Positions 11,681 through 21,946 of a DNA stretch of 64,000 bases are shown here, in pieces (position 1 is the stretch's first letter; each line of letters starts with the position of its first letter). The notes below the pieces were generated by a model. That model did not search any database, was not told the origin of the DNA, and saw only the letters and a list, made by a program, of their open reading frames with translations. Both the position numbers and the translations under genes were made by a program. The DNA comes from Callorhinus ursinus (taxonomy: Eukaryota > Chordata > Mammalia > Carnivora > Otariidae): the NCBI RefSeq assembly GCF_003265705.1, contig NW_020312867.1, forward strand, positions 3,809,307-3,873,306, in the 5' to 3' direction.

Positions 11681-11844
11681 TTCTTTTTAAGAGAGAGAGA
11701 GGAGGGAGGGGCAGAAGGAGAGGGAGAGAGAGACTCTTAAGCTGGGCGTGGAGCCCGACGTGGGGCTTGATCTCATGGCCCTGAGATCATGCCCTGAGCT
11801 GAAATCAAGAGTTGGATGCTCAACAGGGAGCCACCCAGGATCCC
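11681..11844 (-). repeat. Can-SINE, diverged
   Basis: GA-rich left part and GAGCCACCCAGGATCC right end in reverse orientation. Confidence 0.8.
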
Positions 11845-12300
11845 TGTCATTTTGTTTTTTAATATCTTCTGCCGGTGAAGACTGAATTAAGTGGGTGGCA
11901 GGGGAGGTGAAGAAGGTGATCAGAAGAAGGGGAGACAGAAACAACTGGATGGAAAATGGTTTTGGAAATCCTAGGAGAAGAACTCCAGGAGAGCACGTGG
12001 GTTTCTGGCTTCAGCAACTCGGTGACTGGCGGGATGCTTATCGAGTTGGAGGAGTCTTGGGAAGGGATTGGTTTAAAGGGAAAATCTTGAGTTTAGCCTC
12101 AGGCTTGTTCTGCAGGCCAGGTCTCTGAGACATCTAAGTGGAAGTCCACTGGGTTGTTGGGTATGAGGTCTGGAGAATAGAAGAAGAGAGGTCTGAGCCG
12201 AAGTTACACAACTGGAGAGGGGGCATGACACTTACACTAACTAGTATTTAAATTCCCTCTCAACTCTGCTCATGGATCCCATACAAACTTACTAAATGAT
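11845..12300. other. Intergenic, no gene recognised
   Basis: GA-rich plus strand. An old interspersed repeat is likely around 11880-12180. No exon signal with homology was found. Confidence 0.35.
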
Positions 12301-12302
12301 TC

Positions 12303-12497
12303 TTTTTTTTTTTTTAAAGATTTTATTTATTTATTTGAAAGAGAGAATGAGAGAGAGCACGAGAGGGAAGAGGGTCAGAGGGAGAAGCAGACTCCCCGCT
12401 GAGCAGGGAGCCCAATGCGGGACTCGATCCCGGGACTCCAGGATCATGACCTGAGCTGAAGGCAGTCGCTTAACCAACTGAGCCACCCAGGCGCCCC
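12303..12497 (-). repeat. Can-SINE
   Basis: Full-length reverse SINE. TTACTAAATGATTCT is duplicated on both sides. Confidence 0.9.
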
Positions 12498-12979
12498 TTA
12501 CTAAATGATTCTAAGTCTTATGGATGCAGAGCTAAAAAAGACAGGTTCGTGCCTGTCCTCGTGGGTCTTACATTCAGTGTAGACCGCTGGTGTATCACAG
12601 ACTGGATAGGGTGGTGGCTGTGCCCAGGCAGGCTACAGGACGGAGGTCACAATGTGTACTTTGTGATGAGGTTTATGGTATAACTGGTGGCACGGAGGAG
12701 CACCCTGAGAGCTAAGCCTTCCTCCTGTGGGGAGGATACGGGACCCACCATATGTTATCTTTCTGCCCTAGCACCTTCCATCCCAGGGCCACCCACAGTC
12801 CTCTTTGGAGGTGAGCAAATAGTTAGGGAGGCAGGAGATGAGGGGCTGGGAGGCGGTGTTGTGTGGAGGTTTGGGGAGCCCTTGGGGCTGATGGGACAGA
12901 GAGATGCAGGGGCCTCATTTCCTCTTCCTTCCCAGTCCCAGGTAGAGAAGTCAGTGTGCTGCCTGCCACGGGACCCATC

Positions 12980-14856
12980 ATGTGGCCGAACACGAAGCAC
13001 TTGTGGCAGATTTTTGTCCTGTGGGTCTTCTGGGTGCTCTTCTTGTGGCTGATGGCCCCGTGTCTGGATCCTAGACCTGAATCGGCCCCTCAGGAGAAAC
13101 TGATGGTCTTGGTACCCCGGCATTGCAACCGCCCTTGGCTCAAACTCAGGACAAGTGGCTGCCCATCTGAAATGCTAAACTCCTCCCTCCAGCACCACAG
13201 AGTTGGAGAGGGGAACGGGTTTGCTGCATGCTATGGGAAGACCGTAGAGTACCTGATGGGGGCGACAGAGTCCCTGACCCCTGTGCTCTGGTGGTTGGTC
13301 AGTGGTGAACCCTGAGCTCAGTCCCACCCCTTGTCCTTCCAAAGCCTAGCCCACGTCCCACTTTCCCACCCAAGCCCCTGCCCTTGGCCCTGGCTTAGCG
13401 CACCTCTCATCTTCACGGCCTCGACCCCTGACCGCCAGCACAGGGCCTCGCCCACTACCAGGTGATACCCAGGTCCCAGCCCCCAATCTCCTTTCTGCTG
13501 TTTCCAGGGCATGAACTCAGCAAGTGGACTTGGCCAAATGTGGGAGAAGCTGTTCAAGGTGATTCCCAGGCCGTCAGTGAGCCATTTCCATCTCTACTGT
13601 GGGACTTGTGCTTTGGTGGGGGACCCCACGACCCTGCGGGCCTCTGGCCTCAGCCACAACGTCAACCAGTGCACCGCAGCCTTCAGGTGGGTACTGGGGA
13701 GAGCGCAGGGCATGGGAAGGTCAGGGCTGCCCTCAGAGTGCTGGCAGTTCCTGCTCTCCCTCCCAGGATGAACCACGACCATGCCCAGAGCTTTGAGACG
13801 GCGGGGAACCAAACCACAGGATGCTTCGTCTATCCCTGGAACGCCAGCATCCGGGGCTCCTGGAGACAGCTGGTGCTGCTGCTGCTGCAGCTTTCTGGTC
13901 TGGCGTGGACTTCAGATGCCCCGAGTGAGGAGGTGATGGTCTGGGAACCCAGACGTTCTTGGTACGGGGGTCAGGGGAGGTCACTGCAGGGGAGGACAGA
14001 GGGGCTCCAGGGAGACCCTCTGCTGGCTTATTAGGGGCACCTGCAGAACCTTCCCAGGTCTCAGACTGCTGAAACTCCCCCACCTCCCAATGATCTTAGA
14101 TTCTGGAAGGTGGTCCTGTTCCCTAGTGGAATGGAAGGCAGCAAAGCCCAGGTAAGGGGACAGGAGGGAGGAAGACGGGGCTGTGGGCTGCTGTGGGCTG
14201 CTGTGGGCAGGGGCCCAGGTCGGCCCCCTCTCCCTTCTTCTCCACCTCCTGGTGATCAGCCCCACCTTCCTCAGGTATAACCAGGGCAACTGGCTGGCCG
14301 ATCAGGGTCAGTATGCATTCCTGGGGCTCATGGCTCTGTTCTGTGCCTTGCACACCCATGACCAGGTTAGGAAAGATTCTGGTCTATTTCTCACACAAGT
14401 ATAGAGTCTAGAAAATTTCAAGACCCTGCATCATCTGACCCCCTCCCCTCCCCTCCTCTCTCCCAGGCTCACACACGGGGCTTCTCGGTGTTCCCCAAAC
14501 ACCAGCTGCCTCCTGCCTTCTCACACACTGCTGCCTCAGCCTGGAATGCCCTTCTCTTGTCTCCCTGGGGAGTCCTCTCTCTTCCTCCAATATGAGGAGG
14601 AGGAGCAGCTAGTTGATGCTCTTTGCTGGGCTCCGGGGTCACACTGTGTGTTCAGAGTGTGTCTTCCCTGGAGAAGGAGAGCTCTGCTCTCCCAGCTCTA
14701 AGAGGAAGCCTATCACACTAGATGTTAAATGAGTGCTGAAGGGTGACTGGTGGACATGGGGGCAGGACAGGATCCGGACTGCGACCCTGTGGCTCTCTCC
14801 TGTCTTATCCTCTTTCCCAGGTGTCCTTATTTGGTTGGGGACAGACCAGCTCATGA
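12980..14856 (+). CDS. C20orf173: C20orf173 homologue, degenerate ST3GAL-type sialyltransferase-like protein (frameshifted last exon)
   Basis: Six exons join in frame: 12980-13297, 13508-13686, 13767-13924, 14100-14151, 14260-14365 and 14821-14856 (stop TGA at 14854), giving 282 aa. The 5' exon probably starts at 12936, after a CCCAG acceptor. Residues 10-28 are a very hydrophobic single anchor (IFVLWVFWVLFLW), as in type II Golgi glycosyltransferases. The sialyltransferase fold is recognisable: WWL then EKLFKVIP, a sialylmotif L remnant (CALVGDPTTLRASG, then RMN, then NQTT and VYP), and a motif S remnant (NWLADQGQYAFLG). Key positions have changed: VGNSG reads VGDPT, RYPSTG reads QYAFLG, and the motif S Cys is His. 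I infer it is not an active enzyme. Gene order and opposite strand relative to CEP250 and ERGIC3 support the C20orf173 name. Exons 4 and 5 have weaker sequence support. The small exon 4 (52 bp) was chosen to keep the frame open. Confidence 0.7.
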
Positions 14857-15017
14857 GGTGGTCCCATTACTGGTATGATAAATATTGGTTCGAGAATAAC
14901 ATGCACAGTTTCAAACAACAGAAGGTCATCCTCAAGCTGCAGTGTGAGGGGAAGGTTGTTATCTACTGTTGGAATGTTTTCCAACCTGTTCAGCCCCCTG
15001 GAGGCCCTGGGAGCTGA
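14821..15017 (+). pseudogene. C20orf173: C20orf173 terminal exon with one-base frameshift
   Basis: After a clean TTTCCCAG acceptor the exon starts in frame 0 as VSLFGWG, matching the VxxYGFG strand that follows motif S in ST3GAL enzymes. Directly afterwards the homology moves to another frame: TDQLMRWSHYWYDKYWFENN, which corresponds to the NWHHYWENN segment (motif III), continues open to 15017. Frame 0 meets TGA at 14854. The simplest reading is a one-base loss around 14836-14842. Even in the shifted frame, motif III HYWE reads HYWY and the last motif keeps His but not Glu. Whether the damage is fixed in the species, or is an assembly error, cannot be judged here. Confidence 0.6.
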
Positions 15018-15078
15018 CAGGTAGTCAAGGAGACCACACAGCATCAGAAAGGGGACCCCAGATATAGATCTGCTGCTA

Positions 15079-15084
15079 AATAAA
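15079..15084 (+). terminator. C20orf173: AATAAA polyadenylation signal of C20orf173
   Basis: A canonical AATAAA hexamer lies about 60 bases after the shifted-frame stop of the last C20orf173 exon. It is followed by a T-rich stretch. This would place the transcript end near 15100. Confidence 0.6.
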
Positions 15085-15375
15085 ACTATAGCTTATTTCT
15101 CTCATTGGATTCCTGGTGGTATTAGAGGGCTACATTCTATTCCAGATTCTTAACAGCATAGCACCAATAAATATTTATATATATAACCAATAAATATAAT
15201 CAAACCAAAAGGGGAAACAAGCAAACCCTAAAGCTGAGAACAAATCAAATGGTTGTATATCAAATTGATAACATAAGCACCAGAGAAAAGAATTATTTCA
15301 AGTTCCTTTGGAATTCAGTACACTGTGTATCCTTTGCAGGATATATTCTGTGTACAAAAAGAACTACAAAGAAAT

Positions 15376-15585
15376 TTTATTTTATTTTATTTTATTTTAA
15401 AGATTTTATTTATTTATTTGAGATAGAGAATGAGATAGAGAGAGAGAGAACAAGAGGGGGGAGTCAGAGGGAGGAGCAGACTCCCTGCCGAGCAGGGAGC
15501 CCGATGCGGGACCCGATCCCAGGACTCCAGGATCATGACCTGAGCCGAAGGCAGTCGCTTAACCAACTGAGCCACCCAGGCTCCC
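15376..15585 (-). repeat. Can-SINE
   Basis: Reverse SINE with a (TTTTA)n tail. ACTACAAAGAAATTTTA occurs on both sides. Confidence 0.9.
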
Positions 15586-16900
15586 ACTACAAAGAAATTT
15601 TAAACTTCACTCAGTAGATTTATTATAATACTGGTATTATTTTTGAAACTATATGATGACTATCATGGAATAAAGTAAATAAGTAATTATATTAATATTA
15701 TTAGGAACCAAATACAAAGATAGGTAAAAACCCTGTGACATTAAATTCAAACTGGAAATATTATAAACTCAATTTTTAAGTTATTTTTTACTGTGGCAAA
15801 ATATACATAACATTTGCCATTTTAACCATTTTAAAGTGTGCAGTTCAAGGGCATTAAGTACACACTGTTGTGCAACCAACACCACCGTGAACTCATGATT
15901 TTCCAAATACACTTTCTGCTCTGTCATCTGAACGGTCTAAAAGCCTGAACATATCAGTAGCAATGATCAATCCCAGAACTCAGATTTTGTTTTCTAAACA
16001 CTTCTTTCCCATGAAAAAATTCCAAGTCTGGACAGGAAAAGTAGAAGGAAAACCCAGACCTCAAAGTTGGGAAGATCTGAACATCAAAAATAGCACTTGT
16101 CGTGATGGACTTACAGGGAATATATAAAAAATCCCGAGTCCATAATGAGACTCAGAAATAAAAACAATTTGTTGGTGGAGACTATTACATCAACTGGGGA
16201 GGGGGAAGCATTTATCCTGCTTTCTTTGTAGAAACGGTGGTTCAAGGTAACCAAATAGCCTCAGACAATGAGGGTGTGCGGTTGCTGGGTGTGTAAAACA
16301 AATATCCACTACATTCTACCTCCTTGTCTGCCCAATAAGCACACACACACTAACAAAATGCATATACCCTCATATGACCAGGCGCACATATACCCGCCTC
16401 CCCAAGGGCGCTGTGGTGTACTGGCTGGTCTAGTGTGGAGCCAGAGTCCAAAAATCCCCAAAGGTGTGAGCAGTGCCCCAGCCCATCGTCATGTTATTCC
16501 AAGGTACTGGACCCATCATGACATCATATAGACATATTATTTAGAGGAATAACATTACCCACTACAAAAATAGCGTCTTTAAGAATTGGCTGTCCCCGGA
16601 GAGAGGTTGGAAAAGAATTGGATGGGAAACTGCTACCTTCTTTTCTACTTAATTTTGTAACCAGGTGCATGCACTGGTTTCATTTTAAATAAACGAAACA
16701 AAAATCTGCGGAGAAAAAAAAAGTTTGAGTGGACAGAAAAGTACTTTTAACCACATCATGAAGTTTTCCTGTAGATTCTTTTCTCAAGAGGGGCCAGGAA
16801 GCTCTTCCTTTCCCCCGTCTGCCTCCTGCCCAAGCAACCCTGCACCGCCAAGAGGCCTCCATCTCAGAGAGGTACCCCACACCAGCCTTGGCACACAATC
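15586..16900. other. Intergenic, old L1 piece, otherwise nothing
   Basis: 15780-15910 matches a reverse L1M end (CAAAATATACATAACATTTG, CATTTTAAAGTGTGCAGTTC). The rest is unassigned. Confidence 0.5.
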
Positions 16901-18630
16901 TTGCCTGTTTTATTCCCGTCCCCATTACACTTGATTTCCAAGCCCTCCCTTGTCTGCTGGGCCCTGGGCTGAATGCCAAGGGGAAGGCGGTTATCCACAA
17001 GGCCTCCATGCAGGAATTCACAACGTGACTTGTGTGGTGGGGTCCCTGATATCGGGCTGGCATGAAGAACCCCATGGGGCACCAGCCCCTTCTCCTCCAG
17101 GGAGGCCACAGGACACACCAAATGTTGCCTCTCCCCTTCCTCCTCTCAGCCTCCAGGGGCGAATCCTGTAGAGCTTAGCAGGTGACTGTGAAGGAGGCGG
17201 CCGGCACAGTGGGGTGCTGGTGAAGTCGGTGACCACAGCTTCCTACCTTTCCCAGTGTTTGGTGTCTGAGTTAGCCTGCCACTTGGCCTTGAGCGTGGGA
17301 CAGTAATGAAGCCTTCATGGTGGATTTTAGGCTCGTGGGCTGCCTTGATGTTCACCCGTGACTGATGCTTCTGCTCTGGTCAGGAAGGTCTGACTTGAGC
17401 GGTTTAGCTGGTAGAGCTTCCAAGAGCCTGCCATTGTTCTTGGGACCCACAGGCGCACCCCTGGACCCCATAAACCCAGTGTATCCATCCAATCAGCTTG
17501 GAAACACTTTGAAAGGGCTCTCCAGCCCTCTCTTCCACCAAGATGTTCTGTGACACTTTCTCTGGCTTCAACAAGCGGCCAGTGAGTCTCTTCTGGACCT
17601 CCAGTTCATTCTGTGAGTGTTTGTCTATGTCCAGGCGTGCCTTCCCTGGAGAAGAGCTCCTCCTTTCAGTGCTCATTGTGCAGCTTCGTGACACGCAGGT
17701 TTAACGAGTATTTGCCAAGTGAATGAAGAGCTGGATTAGGGGCAGGGGCAGCAACCAGCCCATTTTCTCCACAAGGTTTCTATATCTGGAGTTGGGCAGA
17801 CAAGAGGTGGGCCCTTATACAGAGAAGGGCGTTACATCCACTCCAGTACTTGTTAAGCCACAATGCAACAGCAGAAGGCCAGGGAACCAGCCAGCTAGAA
17901 TGTGAGGCTAGTCTTGGCCTGCCACAAGCCTTAGGCTCTTGGAGCTGCCAGGTAGGGCTGGAATACTCAGATCTAGGAGAGATGATGACAGGAAACCAAG
18001 ATAGGAGGTACAAGAGTGATGTATGGATTATCAGGCACCGGATAAAAGCCTTCCCTGATTCCCTCACCTCAACAACTAGCAGTAATTAAGGAAGAACCAA
18101 ATTTGAATACAAGTTTTCCTCTCCCTCCCGCCTCCACACACAAGGCCATGTGCTGAGATCAGACAGCAGCCACTCTCAGTGGGACACGATGCATGGCACT
18201 AGCGGGGCAATGCACTCTCCTCAAACCCCTCATTCACCTTTTCACCTCCAAGCCCTCCCACCCGTGTCAAGCTTCGGGCCTCACGAAGGCATATAAAAAG
18301 ATGCTAACATTGGTTAACAAAGGACTAAGAAGGAAGGTCACCATGTCCACACAGGCTACCGACATAAATGAACTGGGTGAGACCCATGGGACCCGGGAGC
18401 AGCGCTCTACCTTCTCTGGAGGAGCTTCCCTTCCGAGCCTCACCTCCATCTGGGTCTAGGCAAACCCGGGTCCCAGGAGGGTAGACGGGAGGAAATTCCA
18501 GGGCCCCAAGTAAGACCCTATGTTCTTTATGTTCCCTTGTCTACTTTCTAAGTGTGGTGAGCAGAGCTGAGCTGAGCCTGCACTCCTTCCCCACTGTGCA
18601 GGAGGATCACACAGGGGACGTCGCTGCTTC
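16901..18630. other. Intergenic, unassigned open frames only
   Basis: The minus strand has a 96-codon open frame at 17404-17694 (MSTERRSSSPGKARLDIDKH...), which I do not recognise, with no splice or retrocopy evidence. No known gene of this interval fits. Confidence 0.35.
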
Positions 18631-18639
18631 CGGCACACT

Positions 18640-18830
18640 GACAGCCCCTGCTCTACTGACCCCCTGCCTGCTCTCTCGGCCCCCTGCCTCTGCATGCCCT
18701 TGCTCTTTCGGCCCGCCACCCCTGCGCGCCACTGCCCCTGCTCTTCTGGACCACCGCCCCCGTGCGCCACTGCCCCTGCTCTTCTGGCCCCCTGCCTCCT
18801 TGTGCCACAAACCCCTGCTCTTCAGGGCTA
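18640..18830 (+). repeat. Minisatellite, 38-base unit, C-rich
   Basis: Units beginning CACTGCCCCTGCTCTTCTGG repeat at a 38-base period in 18728-18803, with more diverged copies to the left and right. CpGs are frequent. On the minus strand it reads open as a Gly/Arg/Ala-rich run without biological support. Confidence 0.75.
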
Positions 18831-19129
18831 GCGTTTGCACGGAGCTCAGCTGCTCCCTTCCCCGGGCCTGGGGAGTGAACAGGTGGTCAGTGGGTCAGGG
18901 GGTAGGAGGTGAGGTATTGAGGGCTGGGGGTGGGGGGGCACAACGCATGAAGGTGTCCCCTGTCCAGAGACCAATTCAACAACCAGCTGGCTGAAAAGGG
19001 ACCTGTTCCATGGGCTGAGAGGAGGCCTGCATGCAAAGTCTTAGCCTGGGAGTTGCCCTGATGCTTTTGTGGGTGAAGTATCCCTACCCCCACAGGTGCT
19101 TCTCACGGGCCCCAGAGCTGCAGAGGCTC

Positions 19130-20375
19130 TGAGGTTGCTCGCCACATCTGCATAGCCTGCTTTCACTGGCAGGCTGTTTGCCTCATTTGACCAGCGCTTC
19201 CAGATGGGCCCCGAAGCTCCTCAGGAAGCTGGAGACCACCATCTCCAGAGCTCATGGGCTCTGGGCTGTATCCCCTCTCTGACTCCTTTCTCTACTCTGA
19301 TGAAGTCCAGCCTCCTCTGTGTGAGAACATGGAGGTCAAACGGCTAGTGGTCTGTGCTCTTCTCCATAGGCACCGACGCTGGGAGACCCAAGCCAGTGCC
19401 AGTAGGCCAAGGAGGAACTATTTCAGCTGATCCCCAGACCCCAGCAAAACCCCAAGACCTGCCCACGCCAGTCCTGTGCTAAACAGCGCAGGACTCGGGG
19501 AGTCTGCAGTCTTCGAGCCACTGATGAGCACCACACTGTGTCCTGGGGTGGGGGGGATGAGGGTGGTGAGCAGGGCTGGCCTGTGAGCCCCAGTGCCCTC
19601 CTCACTTCCTATCTCTGCAGAATGAACCAGGCCCTGTTTTTAGGTTCAGGGAACACGGGCAACAAACAGAGCCTACGGGCACATAAAGGACCCGAGAACG
19701 CCTGTGAGCTGGCAAGAATATCCAGGCGCTGCTGAAGCTCCAGATGTAGTGTGGACTGCAGGGGTCTTGAGCGAAGGCGGACAAGGGCACCTTTTATCAG
19801 GTGGTGTGACTGGCGGAGGCCCCAGGCCTGGAGTGGACAGCCCTTGGCTTTTTGGTGTAAATGTTGATCTTACCGTCACTCTACCGCCTGTGATTGTGCG
19901 CTCCCCACCCCCCTTGCTAACATACAACCAGTTTTTCCTTCCCTACCTCATGCTAGGCAGCTTTTCTGCCTTTAAGCTGCTGCTAGTCCCAAGTAGGGAA
20001 GCAGAGGAGGCAAGGTAATTAGGTTATGCTCTGGTGATCCTTGTTCTAACAAGCCAAGTTTGGAGACTTGTTGAGAGAATGGGGTGCCGCACCCACCAGA
20101 CCCAGGCACTCCCCAGGAACAAGAACATGGCCCAGACGCTGGCTCAGCTCTTGTCTCCTCCTACTCTCAGGACTTTCTGGCCTGTACCAGCCTCTAGCAA
20201 AACAGATGAGGAGGAGGTGGGAGGAAAAAGTTTTGTGAAAGGAGACCTCTGTGCTTGGCTCTGACCTTTCCCCTCAGGGTTCTGGTGACCAACTTCACCG
20301 TCCTCAAGTACATCCACGAGACCTAGCTGGTCAGGGACATCTCCCAACCACCGACTTGCTGTGGCATGTGATAAG
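19130..20375 (+). pseudogene. Second ST3GAL-like sialyltransferase remnant, multi-exon, broken
   Basis: Four separated plus-strand blocks resemble successive ST3GAL exons in the right order. Block 1 (about 19138-19270) has HICIACFHW, a frameshift, then FASFDQRF, like the CxC..WFDxRF segment. Block 2 starts after a CCATAG acceptor at about 19369. It reads EELFQLIPRP at 19422-19451, close to EKLFKVIPRP of the neighbouring C20orf173, then CPRQSCA and SLRA at the motif L position. Block 3 starts after CTCTGCAG at 19621 with ATGAACCAGGCC (MNQA), the RMNQA of motif L. Block 4 starts after CCCCTCAG at 20278 and reads VLVTNFTVLKYIHET, then TAG at 20324 where the family has Trp. There are several stops and frame changes. 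The retained exon borders mean it is a decayed gene copy, not a processed one. It may be a tandem duplicate of C20orf173 or of a common ST3GAL2-like ancestor. Confidence 0.55.
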
Positions 20376-20399
20376 GAGAAGCAGAGAAAGCTCTGGCCC

Positions 20400-21660
20400 G
20401 ATGACTTTAGGCAAGGTTGGGTCCTGTCTGGAAGGTCCACACTCTTCTCTAAGCTAAAGAACTGGAGGTGAAGGATCAAAAAGTAAGGAACCAAGAGAAA
20501 TCCTGTTTGTCCTTGAGAACTCCAAGCACAGAAAAGGCCAGGTGAGGATTCTCAGTCATAGGGAAACTGACTAGAGGTGGCGCCCAGGGCCCAGCATCTC
20601 TGGGGCCCCAGATCTAGTTCTGGGGGAGGGGGGTTCTAAACTGCAACTTTTTACTAAGCATCTGTTGTGGAGTCTCATACCATGAGTTTTTGGAACAAAG
20701 CTTGGCTGTGGTGAACAGCCCCCCATCTGCTCTGTGTGATGTGATGGAATACAAGGGGCCTGAACCCTGAGTAAGTAGGTTTGGGGGAGTGGAGTGCTGC
20801 TCTCAAACCCCCACATTCTTAACTGGGCCTTAGCTCCATCCTCAGGCTTAGGAAATTCCAGATTACAGTTGAAAGGCCAGAGGAAGGCCAAGCCCAGCTT
20901 CTTTAAAGAAAACAGTTCTCTTAGGCTTCGAAGAAGTTGCCAACAATGTCTTAAGCCAGTGAACGAGGTTCAGTCCAGGGTGCCTCTACCAGGGTCAGTC
21001 CCTAAGTGACGAATTCTGCCATTATCTATCTTCTTTACTGGCTTGACACGTGGCTGGATTACGGGGGACCAGAGTTGGTCCCAGTTGGTATGCCCAGGAA
21101 GGGACACCAAGGGCATTTACCCAGAGCAGAAGGGGGATGAGGCCAGATGGAGTGTCCGAACTCTAGAGACCGACTAGCCAAAGGTCAACTCAGTGTTTTT
21201 GAAGGCCTAGAACTGGTTTTAAGTCAAGAACATATGATGGTTCTCATTATCCATGAGTTCAAATCTAGATTCCAAGGCCCTCTATAATCTCCCTGCTTCC
21301 CCATCCAACCTTAGCCCCAGCACACTCTGCCACAGGCCGACCCATCTCACCAGCAGGCTTAGCAACCCTGCCGGACTCGTCCATCCTTCAAGGGTCAGCT
21401 CATGCCTTCCTTCCTCGGTCCCCGGAATTTCTAGGCACTTCTGGTCAGCACAGAGAACGGTCTGTGACTCGTCGATGAGCGTTCTTGCCAACCGGACTCA
21501 AGCTCCCTGTGGACAGGGGCTTTGTCTTGTTGCCTTCTCTGTCAGAATGCAGGCAGACAGCAAATTCATGCCACCTGACAGGAATCTTTAGCCAATCCTT
21601 CCTTCACAGCTGCCCTGCTGTGCTGCGGCCGTCCAGTGACAAAGTGGAGACAGCATCAGG
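20400..21660. other. Intergenic between the sialyltransferase remnant and CEP250
   Basis: A MIR or L2-like stretch lies at 21260-21560 (CAAGGGTCAGCTCATGCCTT). I looked for a last sialyltransferase exon (VxxYGFG, HYW) on the plus strand here and did not see one. Confidence 0.4.
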
Positions 21661-21682
21661 GAACAAAGGCAGAGACGCGGGG

Positions 21683-21688
21683 TTTATT
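21683..21688 (-). terminator. CEP250: AATAAA polyadenylation signal of CEP250
   Basis: TTTATT on the plus strand gives a minus-strand AATAAA about 260 bases after the CEP250 stop. The 3'UTR would then be about 280 bases, ending near 21665. No closer signal was seen between the stop and this site. Confidence 0.65.
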
Positions 21689-21946
21689 GTTGGCGGGGAG
21701 GAGAAAGATTCGGTGAGGTGCTGAGATAATATATTCGAGACAAGAGGCAGCAGACGCCCCTTGGCCAGAGCGAAACTCCTCTAGGTGACTCTGTGGGCTA
21801 CGGGCAGCTGTGACTTGCCTCATTCCCATGTGAGCCGGGGCCTTTCCCCAGCCTTGCAGGTTTCCTTCCCTCCTCCTTGGGCCACAACAAACTATCCGTC
21901 CGTCCATGTAGTCTCAGGCTGACCCGGATCCTGCCCTGACTGGCTG

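Noticed and set aside
13462..14034. 190-codon plus-strand frame running through C20orf173 introns
   Set aside because: It crosses clear donor and acceptor sites, and its first half is out of frame with the sialyltransferase homology. Only the part at 13767-13924 is exon.
17030..17075. VTCVVGSLISG on the plus strand, vaguely like sialylmotif L
   Set aside because: Only a few residues agree. No flanking exons in order and no acceptor support, unlike the blocks at 19.1-20.4 kb.
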